DNA from: Microvirga lupini
GTDB lineage: Bacteria; Pseudomonadota; Alphaproteobacteria; Rhizobiales; Beijerinckiaceae
NCBI RefSeq assembly: GCF_014191055.1
Contig: NZ_JACHWB010000001.1
Span: 1,083,875-1,147,874, forward strand
DNA: 64,000 bases
Direction: 5' to 3'
The notes under the pieces were generated by a model. The model was not told where the DNA came from, did not search any database, and saw only the letters and a list, made by a program, of their open reading frames with translations. The translations under genes and the position numbers were made by a program. Shown here one piece after another: positions 8,099 to 20,411 of the stretch (its first letter is position 1; each line of letters opens with the position of its first letter).

Positions 8099-9532
8099 GT
8101 GTCCGCCCTGCATCCGAATGCCTGTCGAACAGCCCTTACAGCGCTTGTCCTTATGACGGGCACTGTGGTGTCCCGTGCGGATGTCGGCCTGCCCGCAACC
8201 GGCGCCCAGGCCGATCCCTTCCGTCATGTTCAGGCGCTGCAGGACATCGCCACGGCGAACGGCGGCAACAGGGCAGCCGGCACGTCCGGCTATGACCGCT
8301 CCGCCGAGTACGTGGCCGACCAGCTGCGCGCCGCCGGCTACAATGTGCGGTTCGAGGAGTTCACCTTTCCGTTCTTCGACGAGCGGTCGCCGCCGGTTCT
8401 CGTCTCTAGGCCCAAAGAACTCGATGCGGTCACGCTGCCCCGCGAGGCGCTGCGCACCCTGGCGAGTTCCGGTTCCGGCGACGTGACGGCGTCCGTCCAT
8501 GCGGTGGATCTGGCTCTGAACGAGGAGCCTCTGCAGATTTCGACCAGCGGCTGCGAGCGTGAGGATTTCGTGGGCTTCACGCCGGGCCATATCGCCCTTG
8601 TCCGGCGGGGTACCTGTCCGTTCCAGACCAAGGCGGAACTGGCCCAGGCGGCGGGAGCGGCAGGCCTCATCATCATGAACCAGGGCACCGGAGACCAGAC
8701 CGGCATCTTCGGCGGACGCCTGAGCACGCAGGCATCCATTCCCGTACTGGGCGTGACCACCGAGGTCGGGCGCAAGCTTGCCGAAGCGGTGCAGGATCCG
8801 TTGCGCAACCGGGTCCGGCTGAAGATCGAGGTCGAGACCGGCACCCGCTCGACCCGGAATGTGCTTGCCGATCGCGGTGAGACAGGCGGTTCTTTTATCG
8901 TCGTCGGCGCGCATCTCGACGGCGTTTCCGAGGGGCCCGGCATGAACGACAATGCCAGCGGCACGGCCGCCGTTCTGGAGACGGCCCTGCGTCTTGCCAA
9001 GGAACCCGCCACCGCCACGCCGATCCGCTTCGCCTTCTGGGGCGCGGAGGAGCGCGGCCTCGTCGGTTCGCGCCATCACCTGGACGCGCTCTCGGAAGAA
9101 CAGCGGCAGCGGATTCGGTTCTACATCAATCTCGACATGGTCGGCTCGGTGAACTTCGGGCGCTTCATCCAGCTCTCGCAGACGGAGCGCACCGCCGAAA
9201 CCGCTGGCATCATCCAGGCCTTCACAGATCATTTTGAATCCAAGGATCTTGCCGTGGAGGAGCGCTCTCGCAACCAGCGCGGCTTCGGCTCGGACGATGC
9301 GGCTTTTGCGGCCAAGAACATTCCGACGCTCGGCCTCTTCACCGGCGCCGGCAATGCGAAGAGCGACGAGCATGCCGCCCGGTTCGGCGGGCAGGCCGGG
9401 CAGCCTTACGATCCCTGCTATCACAAGGCCTGCGATAATGCGGAGAACGTAGACCGTGTTGTGCTCGGACAGATGACCGACGCACTGACCCATGTGCTGA
9501 AGGATGCGCGCCCGCTCATGCCGGATCGGTAA
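8099..9532 (+). CDS. Secreted M28-family metallo-aminopeptidase with PA domain
   Basis: 477 aa from a GTG start at 8099. That start gives an N-terminal signal-like segment and has a GGAAG 12 bases upstream; it is the least certain part of the call. A PA domain (about residues 130-230, including RRGTCPFQTKAELAQ) precedes the M28 catalytic domain. Zinc ligand candidates are His272 (GAHLDG), Asp284 (MNDNASG), the Glu317-Glu318 pair (WGAEERG), a later Asp (NLDMVGS) and a C-terminal His (YHKACD). The arrangement matches exported leucyl/arginyl-type aminopeptidases. Probably cleaves peptides in the periplasm or outside. Confidence 0.86.
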   Translation: MSALHPNACRTALTALVLMTGTVVSRADVGLPATGAQADPFRHVQALQDIATANGGNRAAGTSGYDRSAEYVADQLRAAGYNVRFEEFTFPFFDERSPPVLVSRPKELDAVTLPREALRTLASSGSGDVTASVHAVDLALNEEPLQISTSGCEREDFVGFTPGHIALVRRGTCPFQTKAELAQAAGAAGLIIMNQGTGDQTGIFGGRLSTQASIPVLGVTTEVGRKLAEAVQDPLRNRVRLKIEVETGTRSTRNVLADRGETGGSFIVVGAHLDGVSEGPGMNDNASGTAAVLETALRLAKEPATATPIRFAFWGAEERGLVGSRHHLDALSEEQRQRIRFYINLDMVGSVNFGRFIQLSQTERTAETAGIIQAFTDHFESKDLAVEERSRNQRGFGSDDAAFAAKNIPTLGLFTGAGNAKSDEHAARFGGQAGQPYDPCYHKACDNAENVDRVVLGQMTDALTHVLKDARPLMPDR

Positions 9533-9558
9533 CCAAGCAGGATCGCTCTTCCTGTCGG

Positions 9559-10605
9559 TCAAACGGCCACGCCGGCCTCAACAGCTGCCAGCAGCGCAGC
9601 CTCCTTCTCAGGTGGCATTCCAGCCGTCAGGGGCGTTGCACGGCGGGTCCTGTCCCAGGCCAGAATGTTCTCGAGCGTTTCATTCAGCGGCCGCGTCCGA
9701 AGCCCTTGTGCGTATGCCTTCTCCGTATCGATCTCCAGGAAGTGGCGGAACGGCTCATCCGCATGCGGCAGCCAGAGGGGCACCTCGCTCCAGGGCTCGA
9801 GGCCTGCAGCCAGGACCATGTCATCCGGACACCAGACGAACCGCGCATCCGAGCCCGCAGCCTCGCGGCACGATACGAGAAGGCCGCTCATGGGGAAGGG
9901 GCGACCGGTGAGGTTGAAGACCCCGCCCAACCCCTTCTCCGCACCCTCGACGATGAAGCGCGCGGCATCGCGGACATCGATGAGCTGAACGAGCCGCTGC
10001 GGATCCCCGGGCGCCGGAACAGATCCACCCTGATCCACGCGGCGCACCCAATAGGTCAGCCGGTCCGTATAATCGCCAGCCCCCACCAGCAGCCCCGAGC
10101 GGAGAATGAGTGCCCGGTCGCCGAGATGATCGAGCGCCACCAGCTCGCATTCCCGTTTCAGCGGGCCATAGGCCGTGCCGTATGAGGCCGCGCTGGAGCG
10201 CCGCTCGAGGGGGAGCGATCGCGCGAGGTCCAGGTGCTCAGGCGTTGCGCGGCTCGTCGGCGCCTGTTCCGTTAGGCCGGGCTTTGCGAAATTCGCATAG
10301 ACGGACGCGCTCGACACGAGCGCGTAACAGCCAATATGCGGCGAGAGCGCATCGAGCAGGCTCGTCACGGCCTCGGGCGCGTAGGCGCAGGTGTCGACGA
10401 CCAGGTCGAAGCTGCGGCCCCTAAGGGCCGAGAGGTCGCTGTGCCGGTCGCCGACTATCGTCTCGAACCCGGCTCCCACCGCTGGATTGACGGTCTTGCC
10501 GCGCGTGAAGATCGCGACCCTGTCGCCTGCCTTGAGCGCGGCATCCGCAACCGCCCCACCCAGAAATCCCGTTCCGCCAACCACAAGCACGTTCATCGCA
10601 GGCAT
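9559..10605 (-). CDS. NAD(P)-dependent epimerase/dehydratase-like protein
   Basis: 348 aa extended SDR. The Rossmann motif GGTGFLGG follows the first strand (MNVLVV), so Met4 is an equally likely start. A YALVSSASVYA segment holds the serine region expected of the family, and the Tyr-Lys pair may be in SYGTAYGPLKRECE. The order of motifs resembles the UDP-glucose 4-epimerase group, but substrate is not deducible. It is convergent with the M28 peptidase gene, with only 26 bases between them. Confidence 0.82.
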   Translation of the reverse strand: MPAMNVLVVGGTGFLGGAVADAALKAGDRVAIFTRGKTVNPAVGAGFETIVGDRHSDLSALRGRSFDLVVDTCAYAPEAVTSLLDALSPHIGCYALVSSASVYANFAKPGLTEQAPTSRATPEHLDLARSLPLERRSSAASYGTAYGPLKRECELVALDHLGDRALILRSGLLVGAGDYTDRLTYWVRRVDQGGSVPAPGDPQRLVQLIDVRDAARFIVEGAEKGLGGVFNLTGRPFPMSGLLVSCREAAGSDARFVWCPDDMVLAAGLEPWSEVPLWLPHADEPFRHFLEIDTEKAYAQGLRTRPLNETLENILAWDRTRRATPLTAGMPPEKEAALLAAVEAGVAV

Positions 10606-10702
10606 CCCGACTCAACCTCAAGCACCCGCCTATGAGGATGGAGGTTTCCCGGGCGGTCAACGTCCGCAAGGGCACCTCCAGTTTTTCCAGCCTCCGCGTC
10701 AT

Positions 10703-10721
10703 CCCCGGACCTGTTCCGGGG
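10703..10721. repeat. Short palindromic repeat (CCCCGGA...TCCGGGG)
   Basis: A perfect 7-base inverted repeat with a 5-base loop, embedded in GTCATCCCCGGACCTG-like sequence that is a common intergenic repeat type in alphaproteobacteria. Confidence 0.55.
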
Positions 10722-10753
10722 ATTCCCGTCTCTGCTGTCCACCTCTCCAGCCT

Positions 10754-10848
10754 CATCCTGAGGAGCAGCCGTGAGGCTGCGTCTCGAAGGATCGTCCAGT
10801 GCTCTCTGGAGCCTCCTTCGAGACGGGCCTGCGGCCCTCCTCAGGATG
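10754..10848. repeat. Long imperfect palindromic repeat element
   Basis: Outer arms CATCCTGAGGAG (10754-10765) and CTCCTCAGGATG (10837-10848) are exact reverse complements. Inner arms GTCTCGAAGGA and TCCTTCGAGAC also match. This is a familiar family of about 100-base intergenic hairpins in Hyphomicrobiales, probably non-autonomous mobile or REP-like DNA. Confidence 0.7.
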
Positions 10849-10874
10849 TCGGGAGAGGGCGTGAGGCGAACTAT

Positions 10875-10889
10875 GTTCTTACTTTGTTC
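10875..10889 (+). promoter_or_regulatory. LexA-type SOS operator GTTC-N7-GTTC
   Basis: The direct repeat GTTC TTACTTT GTTC has exactly the 7-base spacing of the alphaproteobacterial LexA recognition sequence. It abuts the -35 hexamer of the promoter at 10890-10918, the position expected for repression. Binding is inferred, not shown. Confidence 0.7.
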
Positions 10890-10918
10890 TTGACAGATGT
10901 TCCAAGCTCGACTATAAC
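10890..10918 (+). promoter_or_regulatory. Near-consensus sigma-70 promoter
   Basis: TTGACA (10890-10895), a 17-base spacer and TATAAC (10913-10918), pointing toward ligA; a transcript should begin near 10925. One of the best vegetative promoters seen in the window, directly joined to the LexA-type box. The first ATG (10919) opens a frame of only seven codons. Confidence 0.75.
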
Positions 10919-10924
10919 ATGTCC

Positions 10925-13980
<3,056 letters not shown>

Positions 13981-14026
13981 GACTCCTGTCCAAGACAGTT
14001 GGGCCTCGATGTGGCATGGTGCGCCC

Positions 14027-14893
14027 ATGACGGTGATCACCCCGGAGGTCTCGCTCGATCCTGCCCAGGTCGGAGCGGGCGACGTGACGCATTTCTGGCG
14101 GGTGCCGCGCTATCGCGGCCTCGATTGCCTGCGCGCGACCTTCCGCCGTCATTCTTACGCCCGCCACAGCCACGACACCTATGCGATCGCGGCGGTGCTG
14201 GCCGGCTGCGAGACGTTCTTCCATCGGGGCGAGCAGCGCTATGTTCCGGCCGGCTGCGTGGCCGTCGTCTGCCCCGACGAGATCCATGACGGCGAGCCCT
14301 ATGGCGGCGGCTTCGAGTACCGCACCTTCTATCCCTCGCCGGAGCTGATGCAGGAGATCGCCGAGGATGTGGCCGGGCGTCCGCTCTCTCGTCCGCCCTG
14401 GTTCCGGCATTCCGTCATCCACGATCCCGAGCTGTTTCAGGCTCAAGTTCGGCTCCATGCCTGCCTCTGCCAGGAGGACAGCTGGGCCTCCGAGATGGAG
14501 CAGGACACCCGGCTCATCGACTTCCTGAGCCGTCTGATTGCCCGCTGGGCCGATCTCGATGCCCTGCCGAGCGTCCGCTATGGATCGACAAGCATCCTGC
14601 GGGTGCGCGATTATCTGGACGCACATATCGGCGAGGAGGCGGACCTTGCGGGCCTTGCCAACCTGGCGGGTCTGTCGCGCAGCCATTTCATCCGCGCTTT
14701 CGCCAAGGAGACCGGGCTGACGCCGCATGCCTATCTCCTCGACCGGCGGTTCCGGGCGGCGACCCGGCTGCTGGGGCAGGGCGAGGCTCCGGGCGATGTG
14801 GCGGCGGCCTGCGGGTTCTTTGACCAGAGCCACCTCAACCGGGTGTTCAAGGCCCGCATGGGCGTGACGCCGGGGGCTTATCGAACGGCTTGA
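14027..14893 (+). CDS. AraC-family transcriptional regulator
   Basis: 288 aa from MTVITPEVS (14027); an in-frame ATG at 14009 is possible. The N-terminal half is a cupin-type sensing domain (RHSYARHSHDTYAIAAVL). The C-terminal 100 residues hold two helix-turn-helix motifs (LAGLANLAGLSRSHFIRAF and VAAACGFFDQSHLNRVFK). It lies 54 bases before azlC on the same strand; AraC-type regulators of this class often sit next to azlCD, so control of the exporter is likely. Confidence 0.9.
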   Translation: MTVITPEVSLDPAQVGAGDVTHFWRVPRYRGLDCLRATFRRHSYARHSHDTYAIAAVLAGCETFFHRGEQRYVPAGCVAVVCPDEIHDGEPYGGGFEYRTFYPSPELMQEIAEDVAGRPLSRPPWFRHSVIHDPELFQAQVRLHACLCQEDSWASEMEQDTRLIDFLSRLIARWADLDALPSVRYGSTSILRVRDYLDAHIGEEADLAGLANLAGLSRSHFIRAFAKETGLTPHAYLLDRRFRAATRLLGQGEAPGDVAAACGFFDQSHLNRVFKARMGVTPGAYRTA

Positions 14894-14947
14894 AACAGCA
14901 CTTTCATCCAAGACGTCTCATGGCTCATCGCGCATAAGGCCGGGACA

Positions 14948-15670
14948 ATGAGGACCGTCATGGATCAGGCAAGCCCCTTCGTCTCCACACCGCGCCGGGA
15001 TATCCAGGCGGGCCTGCGCGACATCGCGCCGGTGGCCGTCGCGGCGCTTCCCATCGGCCTTCTGTTCGGCGCGATTGCTGCCGCCAAGGGCATGTCGCCG
15101 CTCGAGGTCACCTTGATGTCCGCTCTGGTCTTTGCAGGCGGCGCGCAGTTCGCCGCCATCGAGACATGGATCAGTCCCGCGCCTATCCTGACGCTCGCTT
15201 TCGCCACGTTGCTGATCAATGCACGCCACGTGCTGATGGGGGCATCGTTGACGCCGAAGGTCCGCATGTCGCGGGTCCAGACGGTCCTGGCCTATTTCTT
15301 CCTCACCGACGAGGCCTGGGCGCTGTCCGAGCGCCGTGCGCTTGAGCGGCCGGTGACGGGCGCCTACTGGTTCGCCATGGCCGTGGTGCTCTGGGCGAAC
15401 TGGACGCTCTCGTCGACCATCGGTGCCATCCTCGGCTCGTTCCTCGGCGATCCGGAGCGCATCGGCGCGGACTTCGCGTTCACGGCTTTGTTCATCGGAC
15501 TCGTCGCGGGCTTCGGCAAGAGCCGCGTGACGCTGGTGACGGTGGCCGTCAGCGCGGGGGTCGCGGCTCTCGTGCATTACTTCATCGGCGCGCCCTGGCA
15601 CGTGGCGTCGGGGGCGCTCGCAGGCATTGCGGCTGCTTATCTCGCAGCCCCTGAGGAGGCGCGCTCATGA
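14948..15670 (+). CDS. azlC: Branched-chain amino acid export protein AzlC
   Basis: 240 aa (Met5 is an alternative start). Large subunit of the AzlCD-type exporter of branched-chain amino acids. Several membrane helices are visible, with family features such as PIGLLFGAIAAAKGMSPLEV, FAGGAQFAAIE and NARHVLMGASL. It overlaps azlD by the ATGA at 15667-15670, giving translational coupling. Preceded by the AraC regulator. Confidence 0.92.
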   Translation: MRTVMDQASPFVSTPRRDIQAGLRDIAPVAVAALPIGLLFGAIAAAKGMSPLEVTLMSALVFAGGAQFAAIETWISPAPILTLAFATLLINARHVLMGASLTPKVRMSRVQTVLAYFFLTDEAWALSERRALERPVTGAYWFAMAVVLWANWTLSSTIGAILGSFLGDPERIGADFAFTALFIGLVAGFGKSRVTLVTVAVSAGVAALVHYFIGAPWHVASGALAGIAAAYLAAPEEARS

Positions 15671-15966
15671 ACCTCGACATGACGACCCTGGTCGCCATCC
15701 TGGCCATGGCAGTGGTGACCTATCTCACACGTATCGCGGGCCTGTTCGTGGCCGACCGCCTCGTGCTCACCGGCCGCGCGAAAGCCGCCTTCGATGCCAT
15801 CCCACCTGCGGTACTCGTCGCCGTGATCGCACCCACCGCGCTCACCACGGGATGGGCGGAGGCCATCGCCGCGGCGATCACGGCCATGGTAGCGTTTCGG
15901 CTCCCGCTGCTCGGCACGGTGGCGGTCGGAGTCGTTGCCGTCGTGGTCCTGCGGAATGTGATCTAA
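15667..15966 (+). CDS. azlD: Branched-chain amino acid export protein AzlD
   Basis: 99 aa, the normal size for the small AzlD partner. Three or four membrane helices; VTYLTRIAGLFVADRL and the PPAVLVAVIAPT stretch are typical. Its stop codon overlaps that of the convergent pepP gene by two bases. Confidence 0.9.
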   Translation: MNLDMTTLVAILAMAVVTYLTRIAGLFVADRLVLTGRAKAAFDAIPPAVLVAVIAPTALTTGWAEAIAAAITAMVAFRLPLLGTVAVGVVAVVVLRNVI

Positions 15967-17783
15967 CCGATCGCCCGTGTGGTATCCTCAAGCCAAGCGC
16001 GCGTTTCGGCATCGAGGTGCGGCCCGATCTTCTCACGCACCGCCGCATGATAGGCATCAAGCCACGCGATCTCGTCCGCCGTCATGATCGCAGGTTCCAC
16101 AAGACGCAGGTCGATAGGCGTGAAGGTCAGCGTCTCGAAGCCCATCATCTCGCGGTCGCCGCCGGGGATGGTGCGCGGCTCGACGAGGATCAGGTTCTCG
16201 ATACGGATGCCGTAGGCGCCGGGCTTGTAGAAGCCGGGCTCATTGGAGAGCATCATGCCAACTTCCAGGGGCGTATGGCCGGTCTTGGCGATGCGCTGCG
16301 GACCTTCATGCACCGAGAGATAGCTGCCGATGCCGTGGCCGGTGCCGTGATCGAAATCGAGGCCTGCATCCCACAGGGGCTTGCGTGCAAAGGCGTCGAT
16401 CTGCGCACCCGTCGTTCCTTTGGGAAACACTGCCTGCGCGATGGCGATATGGCCTTTCAGCACGCGGGTGAAACGGTCCTTCATCTCGGCAGTCGGTTCG
16501 CCCACGATGATCGTGCGGGTGATATCGGTCGTGCCGTCCTCGTATTGCGCACCGGAATCGATCAGGAAGATCTGATCGCGTTCGATGGGCCGGTTGCTCG
16601 AAGAGGTTACGCGGTAATGGGGCAGGGCGGCGTTCGGGCCTGCACCCGAGATGCTCGGGAATGAGATGTTCTTGAGAGCGCCCGTCTCGACGCGGAACGC
16701 CTCCAGCGCCTCCACCGCATCGATCTCGGTCAGCTTGCCCGAGGGCGCCTCGCGGTCGAGCCAAGCGAGGAAGCGAGCCACCGCCACACCGTCGCGCAGA
16801 TGCGCCGCATGGGAGCCTGCGATCTCGGCCTCGTTCTTGACGGCTTTCATGAGGGCAATCGGATCGGTCCCCACATCGACCTTGCCGCCCGCCGCCTCGA
16901 TACGCCGGATCAGGGCGACCGCGCCGGTGGCAGAGTCGATGCGGATCTTGCCGCCGGTCTGACCCAGCTCGTCCAGGGCGCCCTGGAAGCCGCTGATCGG
17001 CGCGAAGGCGGCAAGGTCACCCACCGCGTCGCCCGCCTCGTTCGTCACCTTTGCCGGGTCGAAGAACAGGCTGGCACGGCCCTCTCGTGGCAGGATTGCA
17101 TAGCCGAGCGGCAGGGGCGTATGTCCTACGTCGCCGCCGCGCAGATTGAAGGCCCAGGCGAGGTTGTGCGGATCGGAGATAACGAGAGCGTCGATTCTGG
17201 CCTCCGCCATCTTGCGGCGGATGCGCTCAAGCTTGGCGGGCGCAGTCTCACCGGCATAGTCGCCTGGGTGAGGCCGCACGGGAGCCTGCGGCGGAGCCGG
17301 GCGGTCAATCCAGACCACATCGACAAGGTTCATGTCGACGGGGACAAGCTTGCCTCCGGCGCGGTTCACCGCCTGCTCGAGGCGCTTCAGGCCGTCGCTG
17401 GTGAGAAGCCAGGGGTCATAGGCCAGGGTGCCGCCCTGCGGCAGGTTCTCGGCAATCCAGTCCTCCGGCGTGAAGTCGGCGAGCTGAACAGGGGTGATAA
17501 CGGATGTGTCCACCTGTTCGGCGGCTTGGACCGTATAGCGCCCGTCGACCACGAGAGCAGCCTTGTTCTGGAGGATGACGGCCGTCCCGGCCGAGCCTGT
17601 GAATCCAGTGAGCCATGCCAGACGCTCGGCACTCTTCGGCACGTACTCGCCCTGATGCTCGTCGGCGCGAGGCACGATGAACCCATCAAAGCCGCGGCGG
17701 GCCATTTCGGCGCGCAGCTTGGCAATGTGCTTGGGTCCTTGAGCGGGCGAGGTCGTGTCGTCGAAAAACTGGAAATGAGCCAT
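15963..17783 (-). CDS. pepP: Xaa-Pro aminopeptidase (M24B)
   Basis: 606 aa from MAHFQFFDD (17783); a GTG four codons upstream is possible. Cytosolic enzyme removing N-terminal residues preceding proline. Two N-terminal creatinase-like domains (about 1-300) precede the pita-bread catalytic domain. Metal ligands are visible in order: Asp pair (DSGAQYEDGTTDITRT), His (HGTGHGIGS), Glu (LSNEPGFY) and Glu (GIRIEN). The about 600-residue form resembles eukaryotic-type aminopeptidase P. In related genomes pepP, prmA and uvrD lie close together; here prmA follows after a short gap with two tiny genes. Confidence 0.94.
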   Translation of the reverse strand: MAHFQFFDDTTSPAQGPKHIAKLRAEMARRGFDGFIVPRADEHQGEYVPKSAERLAWLTGFTGSAGTAVILQNKAALVVDGRYTVQAAEQVDTSVITPVQLADFTPEDWIAENLPQGGTLAYDPWLLTSDGLKRLEQAVNRAGGKLVPVDMNLVDVVWIDRPAPPQAPVRPHPGDYAGETAPAKLERIRRKMAEARIDALVISDPHNLAWAFNLRGGDVGHTPLPLGYAILPREGRASLFFDPAKVTNEAGDAVGDLAAFAPISGFQGALDELGQTGGKIRIDSATGAVALIRRIEAAGGKVDVGTDPIALMKAVKNEAEIAGSHAAHLRDGVAVARFLAWLDREAPSGKLTEIDAVEALEAFRVETGALKNISFPSISGAGPNAALPHYRVTSSSNRPIERDQIFLIDSGAQYEDGTTDITRTIIVGEPTAEMKDRFTRVLKGHIAIAQAVFPKGTTGAQIDAFARKPLWDAGLDFDHGTGHGIGSYLSVHEGPQRIAKTGHTPLEVGMMLSNEPGFYKPGAYGIRIENLILVEPRTIPGGDREMMGFETLTFTPIDLRLVEPAIMTADEIAWLDAYHAAVREKIGPHLDAETRAWLEDTTRAIG

Positions 17784-18073
17784 GGAAAGCAGCACCGAAG
17801 ATCGGAAAAGGAGAGGCCTGCACGCTAGGCTGGAGCGAGCGCGGCTGCAACTGCATATGCCCTCGAGAATAGAGCCGCGTCTCCAGGCAGATCGCCTGAG
17901 AATTATGCGTCAGGTGACTAGATGTTAATCATATTCGCGGTCGTTCTGCACAGAGCGCATGACTCGCATGTGATCCTGTGACTTCTACCAAAGTCGAACC
18001 GAGCTTATCTTCCTGACAACAAGAACAGAGGAGCGCTGAAGGGTTTCAGCACTGATCTGTTGGAGATGAGCCC

Positions 18074-18298
18074 ATGACCGCAGCCGTTTTTTCGTCCCAC
18101 CTCGCTGGCCCTGTCACCATGACATCGAAGCTGTCGCAGATTGCGACACGCGTGATGAGCGCTCTCATCGAGAGCCGCGTCCGGAGCGCCGCGCGGGAAC
18201 TGCGCCGCCACGAGGCTCTCATGGCCGATCTCGGCCGCCGGCAGGATCATTCGCCCCTGTTCCTCAGTCAGTCCGACGACTTGCCCGTCAAGCTTTAA
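18074..18298 (+). CDS. Small conserved-looking hypothetical protein
   Basis: 74 aa with a GGAG ribosome binding site (about 18063-18066) upstream of the ATG. The middle is a basic, amphipathic helix-prone segment (VMSALIESRVRSAARELRRHEALM) reminiscent of DUF1127-like small proteins of alphaproteobacteria, though not a clear match. No signal peptide. A second tiny gene follows 29 bases downstream on the same strand. Confidence 0.6.
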   Translation: MTAAVFSSHLAGPVTMTSKLSQIATRVMSALIESRVRSAARELRRHEALMADLGRRQDHSPLFLSQSDDLPVKL

Positions 18299-18327
18299 GC
18301 ACGTTATTTGCAAAGAAAGATAAGACA

Positions 18328-18432
18328 ATGATCATCATCACTGCCCTCAAGGTCGTTCGCGAAGTCTGGACTGAGACCCTCAAGCTCCGTCGCGAACTCG
18401 CCAAGCGCTACCCTGGCGTTCTGGCCGAGTAA
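18328..18432 (+). CDS. Very short protein, DUF1127-like pattern
   Basis: 34 aa, beginning MIIITALKVVREVWTET and ending RYPGVLAE. The start hydrophobic patch, the Trp, and the Arg/Lys-rich helix recall tiny DUF1127-type proteins. It follows the 74-aa gene in the same direction and ends 6 bases before the convergent prmA. An AAGA-like ribosome binding site is weak. Function unknown; translation is inferred. Confidence 0.5.
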   Translation: MIIITALKVVREVWTETLKLRRELAKRYPGVLAE

Positions 18433-18438
18433 TCTGGA

Positions 18439-19359
18439 TTACTGCCGAGGCAGCGCCCGTGCGCTGCCTCGTGTCATGACCAAAGCTGCCCAGCCGTCCA
18501 GATTGTAGCGGCGCTGCAGATACCAGCCCTGGTGCGCATAGGCTGACAGAACGCCAGGGACGTCGCGGTAGAGAAGCCCTGACAAAATGATCGTCCCGTC
18601 ATCGCTCGCCACACGCGCCAGCGCTGGTGCCAGCATCCGCAGAGGCTTGGCCAGAATGTTGGCAAAGACCAGGTCGAAGTGCCCGGGGCGATCCGCCTCC
18701 GCGTGGCGGATGCCGGGGCCTACATAGAGCTTCATCCAAGCCGCGATCCCGTTGAGCCGCGCGTTCTCCCGCGCCACCCGCACGGCTTCCGGGTCGATAT
18801 CGCCTGCCACGACAGGGCGCTTCAAAACCTTTGCCGCAGCAAACGCGAGAATGCCCGTGCCGGTGCCGACATCGAGCACATGCCGCGGCGTGCGCATCTT
18901 CAGCTCATCTACGAAAGCAAGCAGGCAGCCCTTGGTGGTGCCATGGTGGCCGGTGCCGAAGGCGAGGCCCGCTTCGATCTCAATCGCGATGTCGCTGGGA
19001 AGGCGTTGCTCACGGTCATGGGAGCCGTGAACGAAGATGCGGCCCGCGCGAACGGGCTTGAGGCCCTCCAGAGACGACTTCACCCAATCCTTCTGCTCCA
19101 GAGGCAGGAAGACACCTTTGTCGGCCTCCGCGCCCACGATGGGGCGCAGCAGGTCGCGGATCGCTGCCTCGTCCGGCTGGTGCGCGAAATAGGCCTCCAG
19201 CAACCAGGGGCCGTCGTCCTCCGTCTCGAAGGACGCAACGGCCGTCTCGGCCGGATCGAAGATCTCGCCGATCATGTCGGTCATGGCGCGGGCGGAGCGC
19301 TCGTCCGTGGTGATGCGGAAGACGTGGGTGGGGCGGTTTGGGTGCAGACCTTCAAGCAT
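18439..19359 (-). CDS. prmA: Ribosomal protein L11 methyltransferase
   Basis: 306 aa. PrmA trimethylates ribosomal protein L11 at several lysines and the N-terminus. The N-terminal half is the L11-recognition region; the C-terminal half is a class I SAM-dependent methyltransferase with motif I VLDVGTGTGILAFAAA, preceded by the diagnostic GLAFGTGHHGTT and followed by DIDPEAV. Motif IV reads VFANILAKPL, the expected N-I-L variant. Length matches the family. Confidence 0.94.
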   Translation of the reverse strand: MLEGLHPNRPTHVFRITTDERSARAMTDMIGEIFDPAETAVASFETEDDGPWLLEAYFAHQPDEAAIRDLLRPIVGAEADKGVFLPLEQKDWVKSSLEGLKPVRAGRIFVHGSHDREQRLPSDIAIEIEAGLAFGTGHHGTTKGCLLAFVDELKMRTPRHVLDVGTGTGILAFAAAKVLKRPVVAGDIDPEAVRVARENARLNGIAAWMKLYVGPGIRHAEADRPGHFDLVFANILAKPLRMLAPALARVASDDGTIILSGLLYRDVPGVLSAYAHQGWYLQRRYNLDGWAALVMTRGSARALPRQ

Positions 19360-19516
19360 GCGGTCGCCTTAGCATTCATCAGAGCGCAGGTCACCTGTCC
19401 GTGATGTCGGGACGCGAGAGGAACCGTCAGGGGAGCGGCCCGTTTTGTCCTCGCTCGGCTTCAGCCATGGCCGCTGCCTTCATGGCTACGCTTCCCTCAG
19501 CTTCCAGGAGATCGCT

Positions 19517-20392
19517 ATGAACGGACGCCTCTTCGATAAGGTTGCCATCGTGACGGGTGCCGGTACCGGCATTGGCGAGGCGATTGCCCTCAAGTTTGCC
19601 CGAGAGGGCGCACGTCTCCTCCTTGTTGGCCTGCCGGACGATCCGGTGGAGGACGTGGCTCGCATGATCAACGGGGCCGGCGGCTTCGCGGAGATCTACC
19701 TTGGCGATATCGCCGAGGAACACCATGCCCAAGCAGCGGTCGAGGCTTGCGTGAGCGCCTATGGCCGCATCGACGTGCTCGTCAACAACGCGGGCATGTT
19801 TCTGATCGCGGCGGAAACTCAGGATTATCCCATCGACAAGTTCGACGAGACTCTGCGTGCGAATGTGCGTTCCGTCTTCCTGATGACGAAATTTGCGCTG
19901 CCTTACCTTCAGAAGACATACGGCAACATCGTTTCCACCGGCTCGGAGGCCGGCATGATTGGCATCGCCAAGAACACCATGTATGGCGGCACCAAAGCCT
20001 TCATCCATTCCTTCATGCGCGGCGTAGCCGTGGAGCAGGCTGCGCATGGCGTACGCGCCAACTGCGTCTGCCCCGGTCCGATCGACACGGCCTGGACTCA
20101 CAAGTCCAGCGGCCCAATGGACCGAGAGATGGAATCGATGATGATCGACGCCACGCCAATGGGGCGGCGCGGCATGCCAGAGGAAGTGGCGAACGTGTTC
20201 TGCTTCCTCGCTTCCGATGAAGCCAGCTACATTACCGGTGCGCTGTATGCGGTCGACGGAGGCGTGACGATCGCAAAAGGATCCGTCGGCTCCATGGCCT
20301 CCTCGCACTTCAAGAAGCAGCCTGAAGGCACGCTGCCGACCCGTCACGCCCACGACGGCCTGAAGAACAAGGACTACGAGACGCTGACCTGA
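19517..20392 (+). CDS. Short-chain dehydrogenase/reductase
   Basis: 291 aa from the ATG at 19517, which has AGGAG at 19506-19510. Classical SDR: cofactor motif TGAGTGIGEA, NNAG motif, catalytic Ser (STGSEAG) and Tyr-Lys in YGGTKAF, plus a C-terminal AVDGGVTIAKGS. Asp or Arg determinants for NAD versus NADP are unclear. It is followed 19 bases later by the GFOR-like gene, so the two likely form an operon. The substrate is probably a polyol, sugar or alcohol, but that is inference. Confidence 0.9.
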   Translation: MNGRLFDKVAIVTGAGTGIGEAIALKFAREGARLLLVGLPDDPVEDVARMINGAGGFAEIYLGDIAEEHHAQAAVEACVSAYGRIDVLVNNAGMFLIAAETQDYPIDKFDETLRANVRSVFLMTKFALPYLQKTYGNIVSTGSEAGMIGIAKNTMYGGTKAFIHSFMRGVAVEQAAHGVRANCVCPGPIDTAWTHKSSGPMDREMESMMIDATPMGRRGMPEEVANVFCFLASDEASYITGALYAVDGGVTIAKGSVGSMASSHFKKQPEGTLPTRHAHDGLKNKDYETLT

Positions 20393-20411
20393 TTGCCCCT
20401 AGGAAACCATC

